From contig JAHLEZ010000010.1 in NCBI GenBank assembly GCA_020726505.1, forward strand, positions 1,860,001 to 1,924,000: a stretch of 64,000 nucleotides of DNA, read 5' to 3'. Shown in pieces: positions 36,917 through 48,959 of this stretch. A program made the position numbers and the translations under genes. The notes under the pieces were generated by a model. The model saw nothing but the letters and a program-made list of their open reading frames with translations, made no database searches and was not told the origin of the DNA. How positions within the stretch are numbered: the first letter of the stretch is position 1; each line of letters starts with the position of its first letter. This DNA is from Leptodontidium sp. MPI-SDFR-AT-0119 (lineage: Eukaryota > Ascomycota > Leotiomycetes > Helotiales > Leptodontidiaceae).

Positions 36917-37739
36917 ATGAAATTACATTCCATCATTTTGTTGGTGCTTGGTGCTGTGTCTGTGCAAGCTGCCCCTCTGCTGCCGTATGAACAATGTGAG
37001 TGCCGCTCATGACTCTTCTCCCTGCCTACTAGACACTGACGTCGTTCCAGGTGGAGGATTGGGATGGAGAAATGCCTACGAATGTCAAACTGGCTTCAGT
37101 TGCCGCCCAGGTAAGTCTCGCGGGATTTCGAGCTACCTGTATCAAGAATTTGCTTGAGTGAAGGTCGATTCCTCACTGCGTACTTCCACTTCGCATTCGG
37201 CCAACCTCCTCCCATTTCTCAGAAAGTGTATGCACAACACATATACACTTATGCTAATTGTAACACCCTTTGTAGTTGGAACTGATGGATTTCCACGGTA
37301 TCAGTGTCTGCCAACTGTCGGTCCTGTCGTCCCCCACGCTTTCCCATACGGCCAATGTAAGCTTCCTCACAACCAATTGCTGCAAACTGTAGCCTTAGGT
37401 AACTTCAACTAACTCCACACAGGCGGAGGACAAACTTTCGTAGGCCCAACTCTCTGCGCTCCAGGCTGGACTTGTACCGTCGCAAACGTCTATTTCTCCA
37501 CCTGCGTCCAAAACGAGAACTACACCGCCCCAGCACTGTCTCCTACCCCGGACCTCTCGGGGCCTGGCAGCTACTGTAAGTATTCTTGAAAAACATTCCC
37601 TGGTTTTGGTTTCTGTAGTCTGATAGTTGGAATAGGCGCTGCAACGGCGACTGCGAGGGGTTACCCAGCAGAATGTATTCCGGACTTTACTTGTACTGGT
37701 CCGGGTGTTTATGGGTTTTATGTGTGTCTTCGGAGCTAG
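36917..37739 (+). CDS. secreted protein of three CBM1-like modules, no catalytic domain (158 aa)
   Basis: Exons 36917-36995, 37051-37110, 37276-37356, 37423-37575 and 37636-37739 join to 477 nt. A signal peptide (MKLHSIILLVLGAVSVQA) precedes the mature chain. Three four-cysteine modules follow. Module 1: Cys27, 38, 44, 57 with YEQCGG. Module 2: Cys74, 85, 91, 101 with YGQCGG; its spacing (11, 6, 10) equals the canonical fungal cellulose-binding CBM1, and aromatic NVYFSTC is at the usual surface. Module 3: Cys125, 138, 144, 155, more divergent and lacking CGG. A Pro/Ser linker sits between 2 and 3. CBM1 binds cellulose and in some cases chitin. With no enzyme domain, a wall-binding, adhesion or effector-like role is plausible inference. 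Confidence 0.88.
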
Positions 37740-38622
37740 ATGTCGAGGATGTTGGTGATTGGTGCTACTATTGCGGTGGGCACTACAATGTGCACTTCGA
37801 CGGAGTAGTCAGATCTCCAAACGTGGACAGGCAAGGCGACCTCGAAGGCGACCTCAGCACGGAATGATTGAGAGTCACGCTGCCAAAGCCACACTTTATT
37901 TTGAGCACACTTGGAGTGAAGGGGATGTCGATATTCGGAAGAGCAATAGTACCCAAATTCAGTGGAGATATTCTTGAAAGTGCAGGTTTTTCTAAATGGT
38001 CTCTCGGCACCGTGATTGAGATGCAATTAATTTAACTCTTGAAATACAACTCTCTCCATTCAAGATTTGCACCTCACGAATGGGAGGGCTCGATGACTCT
38101 GCAAGCTCGGCTTGGGTAGCTAATACCTAGGTAGTCCGCCATCTTTCCCCCGCTCGTAGGCTTTTCTTTGTCTTTAGGGCTGGAGCGTTGCCCCGGGTAT
38201 AATATGCCAACGAATATTTTCAGACTGACGTGGGCAAGCGGCGCGGATCTGGATAGAATTTTTTAGTTTAAAGTATTGAAAGCTAAGAGCGGAAGGGCTA
38301 TTAAATATGTAACGAAGGGAAGAGCATGAATAAGAGCGTGTACATACCTTCCCGACCTACTCGTGGAAGAATGTAGCGTCTACTGGCCCTGGGGCATTGG
38401 CCGTCAGAGGTGCGAGTGAGGCTGACCATGTCGCAGGTGGTGATTACCCTTCTGATTTCGAATATTCCGTGGCCCTGGTGGGCCCTCTATGAGACTGAAG
38501 TCCATTTAGAAGCCGATAGCGAACGTAATTCAGTTTTATAGGAGAAGGGAAATAGCCTGTTTGGGACAGCGTGATAATGAAGGACCGCAGAATTAACTTT
38601 GGACTCCACTTTTCTCTTGCCT
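37740..38622. other. intergenic 0.9 kb, 3' flanks of CBM1 and alkB genes
   Basis: Convergent 3' flanks. No supported gene. Confidence 0.5.
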
Positions 38623-39826
38623 TCACAGCTCCGCTTCCTTTGCTCTCCCACCATCGAACATCTGCCTAACATTGAGATTGATTCTTTTGTCCTTCATCCA
38701 ACCCCGCCATTCAGGAAACTCCTTGCCTGGCCAATCCTCAAGGTAATCTGGGCAAGTACCAGGTATAATACTCGGCACCCCATGCCATGCAAGCCGTGAC
38801 TGGCCAGTCATGTAAACCGCATCACCCGAACGGAGTCGTAAGACTTCATACACAGGAGGGGCATCGTTGTTTGCGAGTCCAATAATAAAGATGGCATCGC
38901 AGCCAATACTAATGCTCACCAGACCCTTGTCTACTTTCTCGCTCACATCGCGATGTATGCTTAGAGTGTCGCCTGGAGAGTAGACGTTGATTATCGCAGC
39001 TTGGGGTTCCATGGTCGGGAAGATCTTGTGGATGAAAGAAGCGATGTCATCTGGGAATGGAGGTGGTGGTCCGTTCGGGTATGCTTTTGTGGTCCAGTCG
39101 TATTGTCCACCAAGAGTCATCCATCGGAGTTTCTTCTTGAGCGCAGCTTTGGTGGTGAGTGGCTTGTGTTCGTCTGGATTCTTGGGTAGGAATGCGACAC
39201 GGCTTGGGTCATCGCCGAAGAATGACTTTTGCTCTTTGGATGCGCCAGAGGTCTTGCTAGCGGCGCCGTCAACTTCTTCCGAGGGACGAGCTCCAGGATA
39301 TTGTACATCAAAATGTAAATGAAGATTTGTCTTGTGATCTGGGTTTGACAGATCTCGATGAAACAGCCGAGAGAGCATACTTTGTTGTACGGCAGGAGGA
39401 AGAAGTGAAGGGAGGACAATCAATCCTGTACCATTGTCAGATGATCTGATACCAGTTTTGCTGAGAACCCTCCCTTCTGATGAAAGCCATAGAATTAGAT
39501 ATCCTACCTGGAATACTGGTCAAAGAATAAGAATCAACAGCATGAGATTCAGATTCAGAAGCCTTTGACAATGTGATATGATTTTCTCGGCCAAGTCCTA
39601 GGCTTGCTTGAAAAGACTGGGTTGCTTCCCAAAGCGAGTGGGCTGGGATATCGTTGCGCTTAACTCCGACAGCCTCCAAGTCAGTTAAACCTTCAGCGCA
39701 CCCTTGAGTTGTTAGCTCAACTCGACCTTTCCATAACTTGAAAGCATCTTTCAAAACACGGGGTACTGGTTCATGAGGGGCAAGTTCGCCTGGTTGGACT
39801 TGGGGGACATCGGCACTATCGCCCAT
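38623..39826 (-). CDS. AlkB-family Fe(II)/2-oxoglutarate dioxygenase (373 aa)
   Basis: Oxidative demethylase of the AlkB superfamily, acting on alkylated bases in DNA or tRNA. Exons 39508-39826 and 38623-39425; the intron 39426-39507 (82 bp) joins SIPG to LIVLPSLLPP, giving 1,122 nt. The iron ligands are visible as His264-x-Asp266 in SIHRDVSEK and His321 in LAWHGVPSI. The 2OG-binding and base-handling motif RxNxNxR is Arg354, Asn356, Asn358, Arg360 in KRINLNVRQM. HRDLSNPDHKTNLHLHFDV is a motif shared by fungal ALKBH1-like proteins, so that subgroup is likely. Nucleus or mitochondrion cannot be decided. Divergent from CDK1. Confidence 0.92.
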
Positions 39827-40380
39827 GCTGGATAGACTTGCTCGCCTTTAGCAAGGGGATTTAATTTTGGTTCCGAAATAAAGTAAAATTCTTCACTGTA
39901 AAACGTGTTCAAATTATGAAAGGTTTCCGTGGTGATCCATTCGAGCTGAGAATGCGATGACTGGTCGAGGGCATTCGAGGCTGGTGAGGCTGTCCCCGTT
40001 CCTGGGCCAAACAAATTTATTCAGCCGCTAGCCTTTAAGCGAGGCTAGTAGACAGCCCCGTTTCGCGTTCTCTCTGTTGACTTTCGCGCCGCCCATTTCT
40101 GTTTCTGTTTACTGCTCCCGACAACACAGCGACCTCGACCTCGACAATCCCGGGAACCACGACACCCACGCCCAATTCGAATCCACCAACCTGCAACTGC
40201 GCAGTCGATATTCACCTTCGACTTTCGACAGTTTCCTTTTCTGCGACGACCAATGCTACTTGGGTCAACGAACTACCCCTCGTTACGTTCACCGCCCCAC
40301 CAGAGAAGAGAACAACGCAGCTTTACGTCCATCAATTAATCCTCGACACTCATTTGCACTCAAATACACCACACTCAATC
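39827..40380. promoter_or_regulatory. shared intergenic region between alkB homologue and CDK1
   Basis: A 554-bp divergent promoter region. The CDK1-proximal half is C/A-rich with TCGAC repeats near 40130-40145, typical of a fungal 5' leader. Factor sites are not assigned. Confidence 0.5.
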
Positions 40381-41520
40381 ATGGAGAACTACCAGAAGCT
40401 GGAGAAGGTCGGAGAGGGTCAGTCAATACCTGTGCGGGGCAATTTCGGAGCTGCACACTTCCGTAAAGTCAACGCGGGATCAAAATACTGATTTTTTTTC
40501 TCTACGTGTCCAGGAACCTACGGTGTCGTGTACAAGGCCAAGGATCTCCTGCACAATAGTCGAATCGTTGCACTGAAGAAGATCCGCCTCGAAGCTGAAG
40601 ATGAGGGTGTTCCTAGTACCGCCATTCGTGAGATCTCGCTCTTGAAGGAGATGAACGATCCGAACATCGTCCGACTCTTCAACATTGTCCACGCAGATGG
40701 CCACAAGCTGTACCTCGTCTTCGAATTCCTCGACCTCGATTTGAAGAAATACATGGAGTCTCTCCCGGTCAGCGATGGTGGCAGAGGCAAGGCTCTTCCT
40801 GAGGGTTCTGGACCGGATTTGGGACGACTTGGCTTGGGTGACGCGATGGTTAAGAAGTTCATGAGCCAATTGTGCGAGGGCGTTCGATACTGCCACAGCC
40901 ACCGAATTCTCCACCGTGATCTCAAGCCTCAAAACTTGTTGATCGATCGTGATGGTAACCTCAAGCTGGCTGATTTCGGTCTTGCTCGCGCCTTCGGTGT
41001 CCCTCTTCGAACCTACACTCACGAGGTCGTCACTCTCTGGTACCGATCACCGGAGATTCTGCTAGGAGGTCGCCAATACTCCACCGGGGTTGATATGTGG
41101 TCTGTTGGATGTATCTTCGCAGAGATGTGTACCAGAAAGCCACTCTTCCCTGGTGATTCTGAGATTGATGAGATCTTCAAGATCTTCAAGTACGTTTCCC
41201 TCTCCAATGCCACAAATCCTCTAACATATGAAAGGCTCCTAGGTACCCCCACCGAAGCTGAATGGCCAGGTGTCATGGATAAGACCTGCTTCCCCGATTT
41301 CAAGCCCTCCTTCCCCAAGTGGATCCGCGATGAATCGATACCCCTCTGCTCGAACCTGGACGAGAAGGGATTGGATCTCCTCGAGCACATGTTGGTTTAC
41401 GATCCCGCTGGTCGTATCTCCGCCAAGCAGGCTTGCATGCACCCCTACTTCGAGGAAGGTAGCTCCGCATACTCTGGCCGTGGTCTAGGACCTACCTACA
41501 CCAAGAACGGATACCATTGA
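40381..41520 (+). CDS. cdc2: cyclin-dependent kinase 1, Cdc2/NimX orthologue (332 aa)
   Basis: Master Ser/Thr kinase of the cell cycle, active with cyclins. Exons 40381-40417, 40514-41189 and 41235-41520; total 999 nt. Key elements: glycine loop GEGTYG (11-16) with the inhibitory Thr14/Tyr15 sites, catalytic Lys34, the cyclin-binding helix PSTAIRE (46-52), [17 protein letters not shown], and the activating threonine in [22 protein letters not shown] Gly/Leu-rich insert ([19 protein letters not shown]) after MESLP is characteristic of filamentous-fungal CDK1. The exact PSTAIRE distinguishes it from Pho85 and other CDKs. The second intron is 45 nt, divisible by three and free of stops, so read-through would insert 15 residues before [13 protein letters not shown]. 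Confidence 0.97.
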
Positions 41521-42553
41521 GGCATGAGTGGATGGACATCTATGATGTGAAGAAGCTTAGCATATCACTATCGTAAGCTTGGATACGCAGACATCACATA
41601 CACAAAAACACGATTACAATGGCGGGGACATGGATGGCAGCAGTCTACGCTACGCAACACAACAACAAAACACAACTTTTCCTTTGTTAGGTGGGAGGGA
41701 GGGATGGAGCATGGATGGATGGATGGCAGGGAGTGAACTGGTATTGCATTGGGGGTATGGATGGCGTCATCTGGGCTTTCTTGCTTGCTTGTCTGTCTTG
41801 CTTATCTTGCTTGCTTTCCTTTGCATACCCTTCTTTCGGAATGATTCGACGGATTCGATTTTCATATTTTCGCGTGCGATGCGATGAGTTGCTTTCGTTG
41901 ATTGAGAGTCCCTTTTCTCTATCGATCTATCTTTCTTGTACTGTACAGAGAGAGCGAGAGTTGATGGATGGATGGATGAACACAGGGGATGATTGCTCGC
42001 GTTCGCGATGAATTCTGATCTTGGTCATTACTGCCTTTAGTGTGCTAATAGAGAAAAAAAAAATATGCAACCGAAAGAACGAAGACAAATCCCGCGAAGA
42101 TAAATGAATATTAGAGAACCGATGGTGTGTTCGTGAAGAGTCTTTATATTCAAAGCCAGTGTATCCAATAACTGGATGGCTGAAGGGAAATAAATATATA
42201 TCCCAGAAATCCAAAAACCAACCAAAACTCAAACCCGAACCCAGATTCCCCAAAACTCCAAATGCTATGCTGTATATACATCTATGCGCATTTTCATGCA
42301 ATTCATCCCTTCCGGCCATATACCCCCCATTCCAACCTAGCCCATCAAAAGCTCATCCGAATCGTTCGTTCCCATGTCTCATTACCCCACAATCCAACCC
42401 ACCATTGTCCTGTCCTCCCATCTGTCTCCTCTCCAAACCACCCATCCATCTCCTCATCGCATCCATTGTATCATATCGTATCGTCTATTCCCCCCAAAAA
42501 TAAAATCCAAATTGGTATATCCCCCTCTTCCTCTCATTGCTTCCAAAAGCGCC
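41521..42553. other. intergenic 1.0 kb, 3' flanks of CDK1 and the microprotein
   Basis: Contains GGATGGAT simple repeats near 41700-41730 and 41960-41980, and CTTGCTTGC repeats near 41782-41815. No gene supported. Confidence 0.5.
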
Positions 42554-42715
42554 TCAGTCGTCAGCCAAACTCCTTGAGCTTTCACTCCCACTACTGCCAC
42601 TTGTCACACTGCCTCTCGCCACGGATACCAGGTGGTAGATACCGAATGCTATCAGGGCGAGCACGAAGAAGAGGACGATGATTATTATCGCGATGACGTC
42701 GTTTTGTTTGACCAT
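42554..42715 (-). CDS. single-pass membrane microprotein, hypothetical (53 aa)
   Basis: An ATG frame of 53 codons: a short polar start (MVKQNDV), a strongly hydrophobic helix of about 22 residues (AIIIIVLFFVLALIAFGIYH), a basic Val-Ala-Arg junction and a Ser/Gly-rich tail ending RSLADD. The helix has sharp polar borders and the tail is compositionally distinct, which is unusual for chance. The Arg after the helix suggests the Ser-rich tail is cytosolic (positive-inside rule). No named family recognised. It could be a small ER or plasma-membrane protein. Confidence 0.5.
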   Translation of the reverse strand: MVKQNDVIAIIIIVLFFVLALIAFGIYHLVSVARGSVTSGSSGSESSRSLADD

Positions 42716-44928
42716 TTTGGCGGATTGGTTTGTTTTTTGTTGTTATCAGGGTTGAGGGGTGGGAGGGTGAGGTGTGTAGGTGGTGTAGATGGAAGGCTGG
42801 TTGGAGGAAGGTAGGTCTCGAGGGTTGGATGTGGGTGTAGGTGAAAGTTGAGGTGTTGTTGATGGGTGCAGTGTATGTATATCTCTAGAAGCAGGTATGT
42901 CAGTGTAAAATCCTCACCAATGGAATCCAGGTGATGCAAACATACCAGTGCCGAATCCAAATCCAAATCCAAATCCAAATCCAATACCGATCACAAATTC
43001 CAACCGAGGCTATATATCTAGCTCTATCTCAACACTCAATCAATTGTCGTTGCTGTTGCTGCTGTTGTTGTTGCTGTTTCTGTTGTCGTCGTCCCAATTC
43101 GTTGCCCGTACAATATCGTCAAAGTCACCGTTCACAGCTGCAGGTGTATGTTGGATGGATGGATGCAACAAATATATGAATGCTCTGGAATGCAAGACAA
43201 TATATATGAATACAAAAGAGAAAAGGGAAAGAGAAGAGAAAGAAAACTCGGCACCTACTTTTGTTTTAACAGATACTCAACTCGTACCCAGCCCTTCCCT
43301 TTCCCAGTGCTTGCTGGCAGGTAAAAGAATGTGGTTGGGAGTGACTTTTTGCGCTGGGAGATGAGTGGTTGGTGAGGGTTTAGTGGAGTCCTGTCCGCGC
43401 TAACAGGGGTGTGGCTGACGGCCCGGTGGACGGAGGAGGCTGGGGGCTGGTACCTTATGTGGGGCGTACCTGAATATCACCACCCGAGACCTACCTCCTC
43501 CGGGAGCGGGAGTTTGAGTTGAAATTCTTGGGAATTCGAATTGTTTGGAAGGGTTTGTATTTACAAGATCAAGGAATACTTGATATTCCTAGTTATAAAA
43601 ACACATTCATAAAAGTACAGGTATCTTTCGCAGCATCTAGTTGTGACATTCTGATGTAAAAGTCGTACACTCGCTAAGCGTTGGCTCACCAGCCACCTCT
43701 TTTACCCCTCCATGTCCGTGTCACTGTCACTTTCACCAACCCCTCCCTTGCTTGCTTTCCCAGCACAACACGAACACAACACAGAGGCACGACGCAACGT
43801 AGCGCAGTACAGTACTCCGTACTATAAAGCGCAGAAGTTTGTTTCATGTTCTGCCTACCCCAAGCGATGTCAGCAATACAGTAGGAAGTATACAAATGCG
43901 ATGCGATGCAGCTTCCCTATCACTGTCACCTCAAGGCTGCGGGCCAGTACAGATATCCTAGAATAGAATAGAATAGAAGAGAAGGGTTCGCAGATATTTC
44001 CGTATTCCGTATTCCGTACTGATATGAGGGATGGTGTTGGGATAGATATCTGTGGTGTTAATTGTAAGTATAGTTGGATTTGCTCATCGATGTAGAAGGA
44101 GATTAGCGAGGGATGGGGTTGATGATTTGATGCAAGCAAAGAGATCATACACCATGTAGTTGTCAACCCATGGCAACGGGATATGGATAGTATAGAGATG
44201 GTGAAAAGAAGATCACAGGAAGGAAAGCAAAACCTCACGCCATATGACGAGATAGTGAGATCATTTACCAATAGCTTGTGTATAGTATAATGAGGGGTAC
44301 TTACCAATCTCGTACGAACATAACTGCGATTGTAGAGTTGTACCAAAAATCACAGATGGGAAGAGAAACCATTGGTTCCCAAACGAGCGAGGAGGGAGGG
44401 GTGAGGTAGACTTTGACGAGATACGAAAGAGATTGTGATGTTCCACCGACTGACTAGGTTTTGGAGGAGGGGTAAATTTTATGATGAACTTGATGACTGT
44501 TGTGATAGTTTTATTATATTGTGATGATACAAGGAGGCTATTAAGGAGGATGGAATGGAATGGAGGATAACTTTTATTAGTAGACATTGAGTTGGGAAGG
44601 CATAATGGGGGGTGTGAGGATGGACAGTATAGAAATGGGCGATTAATGACTGGAAAAGGTCCTTGCGGTAGGAATGGAAATGAAAATGAGTTAAAATCTA
44701 GCCAAGAAAGCATCGCAAGAGAGGAATAGAAATGCCACGAAAGAAGTAAGAAAAGGAAAGTAGCTGCTGAAAAGGCGAAACTATAGCTGCTGTGCAACGA
44801 AAATATCGGTCTATATCTCCCAGTCGTCTATTTTCTTCTGATTTCCATGAATCGCAACTCTCTTTCCCACCACCAAGTCAGCATCACGATCTTCCAAACC
44901 TTACCCGCCTAACTTTAGTCCCATTCAC
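42716..44928. other. intergenic 2.2 kb, no gene seen
   Basis: Includes an (AATCCA)n tract at about 42953-42990, a TTGCTGTTGCTGCTGTTG-type tract at about 43043-43085 and an ATAGAATAGA tract near 43963-43980. Long minus-strand frames at 43870-44346 and 44261-44797 have no protein-like domain content and look fortuitous. Confidence 0.5.
42953..42990. repeat. (AATCCA)n microsatellite
   Basis: Five to six tandem hexamer copies upstream of the microprotein gene. Simple-sequence repeat only. Confidence 0.8.
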
Positions 44929-45719
44929 TCACTCTTCCTCACCCCAAAGCCACGCCGCCTCCCCCAAACCCATCCACTTCTCCCTCCCCAAACTCCTCCC
45001 GGCAACCTCAATATCCGTCCTAATATCGCCTACCAACGCCTCCAAACTAACATAATCCAACTCCTTCCTAATAAACCCCAATATACAAAGCCTCATCTCG
45101 CACCCATAAAAGTCCTTCTCGAATCTCTGCATGACATGCACCTCGGCGCTCCTCACGGTGTTTTTATAGAAAGGGTTGAACCCGATCGACATCACCATCG
45201 GGTAGACGCGCCAGCCTTTCTCGAGAGCAGATGCAGGGGGAGAGAGGGTGGGGATGGACGTTGTGGATGCGGATGTGAATGTTGTGGAGGGCTGGGAGGG
45301 AGTGGATGATGTGTGTTCTAGGGCCGGGTGGGAAGGGGGGAGGAGGACTGATGCCCATCCGAAGTAGACGCCTGATTCTGCGGTCTCGATCCAGGGGGTG
45401 GTGTCGACGGGGATGTTGGCTGTTGGGATACCGAGCTAGGGGGAACAGATAATGTTAGCTATTTATTCATCTCCATAGACTCGAACTGCAGCTCAAGTTA
45501 AAGCTCAAACTCAAACTCTTGAAAACAAGGACAGGTAAAGAGGGATATGGATATAGAGAAGAGCGAACAAACCTCCTTCGACCCCCTCCCAAACCCACTA
45601 ACGACCTTCCCAGTCATGCGCAGCGGAAACGGTGCTTCAGGTCCCGAATCAGATCCGATGACCTGAGCACGAGATGCGCGACCATCTGCCTTGGGAGCTT
45701 CTTCCTGCTTGTCTGCCAT
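44929..45719 (-). CDS. FMN1: riboflavin kinase (217 aa)
   Basis: Phosphorylates riboflavin with ATP to FMN, the first step in flavin cofactor synthesis. Exons 45573-45719 and 44929-45435 join to 654 nt; the intron is 137 bp with a GTTTGT donor. Family motifs: [20 protein letters not shown] (the flavin/ATP-binding N-terminal block, split by the intron after SKE), [11 protein letters not shown], and the C-terminal [20 protein letters not shown] and [19 protein letters not shown] Ser/Thr/Pro-rich insert (about residues 85-110) between the two conserved halves is usual in fungal FMN1. Ends [12 protein letters not shown]. Length agrees with the monofunctional eukaryotic enzyme. Confidence 0.95.
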
Positions 45720-46682
45720 ATCTGCTTGCTGTTGTATACTCTCCTCGAAATCCTCAACTCAGAATCCGAATCGTTGGTATAGTAGACCGCACCGAGAAGG
45801 CTGGTGTTGATTGAGATGTAGAAATTGCGTAGTAAGTGTTCTAAAGGAGGAGTATTGGTTTGTGTAGACGTGTAGGATTGGAGGGGGGCAATGAGAGTTG
45901 ATACGGTAGGTAGGTAGAGGAAAGTGGATAGTGAGTAGATGATGCGATGCAAGGCTGTCGTTTATCAGCAGCGGGGTCAAAATCCAGCCGATGTCCGGCC
46001 CCGGAATGCCCCTCGTTTCTCTTGGCGAGGCTACCTCTCTCGTTGGCATGAATGGAACAGCCTTGTTTACTCCACAGTACCTCCATGCAGTATTCCATGT
46101 TACAATTCTCCCAAGTCACAATTCTCTTCACATATCCATATGCATCCAATAGCCAAGGTTGAGAAAAAATATACTTGGTATTTCACCTCCATCCCCCTTC
46201 CCGAAGGACAGTTAATATACCAGTCAAATATCCACGCCAGGCATACGAATATACACAACGCGAGCCCACCATCTCCCTTCCTCCTACCCCTTTCTACCTC
46301 TACCTATCACCCCCTCTAAGGTATCCATTCCTCTCCAGCCGCTTCCCATCAACCAACCAGCATCTCATCCTAGCAAAAGGGAAAGCAAATCCAAAGGAAG
46401 AAGAGGAAGAAAAAAGCAAGAAATCAAAATCCAGAACGCCGCCCAAGAGCTCGCTCATAGCAGAGCGTCCTGTAATCCCATCCATGCATTTCCCATGGTT
46501 ACCCATTGCCAGATATGCAAATTAACCCATGAACCACGCCAGTTTTTATAGAATGGCCCTTCCATTCATCCATTCGTTCCCATGCATTTCTCAATCCGCG
46601 TAGTAATGCTGCCATGCCGAAAATCCCAGATGCGCCGATGAACAAATTTTGTGAGGTATAGTGAAGGAAAAAAGGAAAAGGT
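45720..46682. other. intergenic 1.0 kb between AcuK-like gene and FMN1
   Basis: Tail-to-head spacing between two minus-strand genes: AcuK-like 3' UTR and FMN1 promoter. No gene supported. Confidence 0.5.
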
Positions 46683-48959
46683 TCATATGCAAGGGAGGAA
46701 CTGTGTTTGTTAGAACTTGAGCATCGGATGGGGAAGGGAGCCGACTTACGTTCATAACGATCAGCATGGGGATATCAAACACATCTCTCTTGACCGTCCA
46801 ACAATAAGTACAATCCAACTTCCCATCCCGGTGTAAGCGCTCAATGCCATGCTCGCCATCGATCTCTCTGACTCGGTTTCCAAGTCCTCCAATACCGCCA
46901 GCGATTTCTCGCTTAGCTTTGATAGCACTTTCATCTTTCTGCTCGGGAGACTCGAGGCCGTCTTTTGTTTGATACTTCAGCATCTTGCATCGTGTAGTCA
47001 CACTGCCTCTGCTGTCTCCAAATGCCAAGCGCGCAAAGTCCTCATAGAACTCCACTACACTGTCATCGTCGAGTAATTCGGCCAAGAAAACAGGTTGTGG
47101 TCTGCCATCTTTGCCTTGCTGGTCAGCAAGACTAAGCGGCCTCATCCGTGGTGTTGAAAGTCCTGCACGTCCGGTATTGGTAAGACTAGCCGGACCGGAG
47201 GTATCTGTACTACTCCTGCCAGTGTTGATATTGAGATTCGGCTCCTTGCCCAGAAGAACATCCTTCTTCCAGCCAGTGAGAAGTGTAAACTCTTTGTTCA
47301 CTGCTGCTACTTCGCCTGTCCGCCGGCATACGAGAGTTGGCGTGCAGCAATTCAGCATGAAATCTTCGTACTCGAATAGAGTTCTCTGGAAACATTTTTC
47401 CATGAATATCAAGTCCTGTCGGTTCAGCGTCTTCGTACAGGAAATAAAGGAGGGTCGGATGGAAGCGAGAGACTTGGCGATTCTGAGCGTCTTGTTGGCA
47501 GAAAAGCGTCGTTGGAGGAAAGCAGTCAAGCTATGAAACCCAGTGGTGTATGAGTAGGGTTCATGGACTGTGTCATAGATGGAAGATGGATCCCGATTTC
47601 GTTTCCCCAGAGCAGAACTTGGCCCGAACTTGCCAGCCGCAGACTTTGTGTCTTGCCTCTTGGCTGGTCGCTGAGCAGCAGAAGATTGATGTGAAGTAAT
47701 GTTTGGGGCGTAATTTGTTGATGTTGGTGAACTTTCGAATCCCATGCCACTTGCTCCTGGACTCGCGTCTGTACTTGGACTATGATGACTCGTCGGACCG
47801 GTACCGATGGCATAGGCATGTGGAAGGCCATGGTGCATTGGAAATATGCTGTTCTGGCGATCGATGCCTGAGTAGTCTTGTAGCATATCTTGACCGTACA
47901 GGTGAGAAAAGGATCCCATGTTGTTGCCGTAAACACTGCCATTGTTAAAGCTTACATCACCCATCCCTTGTGACGATATTGATCCACTGGCATCCTTTGG
48001 CGGTGTTTCAGCGGCCCCAGAAGACATGTGTCCTAGCATACCAAATTCCAGAGCGCCATAATGATTGCCGAAATTCAAGCCTTCCAGATCAAAGTTGAAC
48101 AATGCCGGATTGCTAGGATCAAACAACGCGCCACCAAATGCAGCTTGGGCATCCTGGCTGGAAACTTGCGGTACTCCCAAAGATTGCATTGTTGGTTGGC
48201 GTTGATTCTGGAACGTCGGTGACAACGGGGACTGTTGTTGACTACCATAGGATAACCTTGACTGTAATGGAGGCGGCATTTGATTTTGTTGCGCTGGGAA
48301 AATAGGGTAGGAGGGTGATGTGTCGCCTTGAGAGAAGAAGCCCCCGATTCCTGGTGATGTATCGGAAGCAGAGCTGATAGGATTTGGTACGTTATTGTTT
48401 CGAGCAGTGTTGACTTGGTTGTAATTTGGACCCAGGACAGGTCGTAGCGCTTCGGCTGGAGCATCATGGAGATACTTTGCCTTCTTTCTCACACCATCTT
48501 GACAAGCATCTGCCAGGTTTCTTTTGATACATCGTTGGCAAGGACGTTCGTCACCTAAAGAATTTGTCAATACCTATCATAACAAAGACATGATAGAGCT
48601 GAGGTTCTCGGTAGGCTAATGCAACATGGCATCTGGGACCAAACATTTCCCTCCATCCAAAGAAAAGCAAACATACCACATGTCAAGTGAGCTCTCTGAC
48701 AAGCAAAGCATGCTCTCCTTGCCTTTTTCCTCCTTGGTCTCAAAGGGTCCTTGGGATCCAACTTTGGCTTTGTTGTCACCGTCGATCCCCCCGCCTTGCC
48801 ATTCTCATCAACATCCGGTCTGAATTTCTGCTCGGCCATGTCCGTATTATCGTCTTCCTCCTTGTCTACAACGTCGGGCTCATGATCATGATCACTGTAA
48901 TCATTCTCCGAAGCGCCATCCGAAACCTCAGGGTCATCTATCTCAGTATCTCCCGACAT
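46683..48959 (-). CDS. acuK: Zn2Cys6-PAS transcription factor, AcuK/Ert1-like gluconeogenesis regulator (701 aa)
   Basis: Exons 48677-48959, 46750-48554 and 46683-46700 join to 2,106 nt. The binuclear zinc cluster is Cys84, 87, 94, 100, 103 and 112 ([12 protein letters not shown] then [10 protein letters not shown]), with an intron inside the cluster after Cys94. A highly acidic N-terminus precedes it. The middle is Gln/Ser/Pro-rich. A PAS-like domain (about residues 410-500) contains [21 protein letters not shown]. The C-terminus [16 protein letters not shown] joins an 18-nt last exon coding FLPCI. In Aspergillus, AcuK with AcuM activates gluconeogenic genes; the same role is inferred here. 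AcuK and its paralogues are alike, so AcuM or Ert1 group membership needs a tree. Confidence 0.9.

Noticed and set aside
39751..40014. 87-codon minus-strand frame overlapping the alkB start
   Set aside because: It overlaps the first exon of the AlkB gene in another frame and lies mostly in its promoter; no domain.
43870..44797. Two overlapping minus-strand frames of 158 and 178 codons
   Set aside because: Composition rich in Ser, Ile, Leu and His with no domain, typical of stop-poor T-rich non-coding DNA downstream of FMN1.
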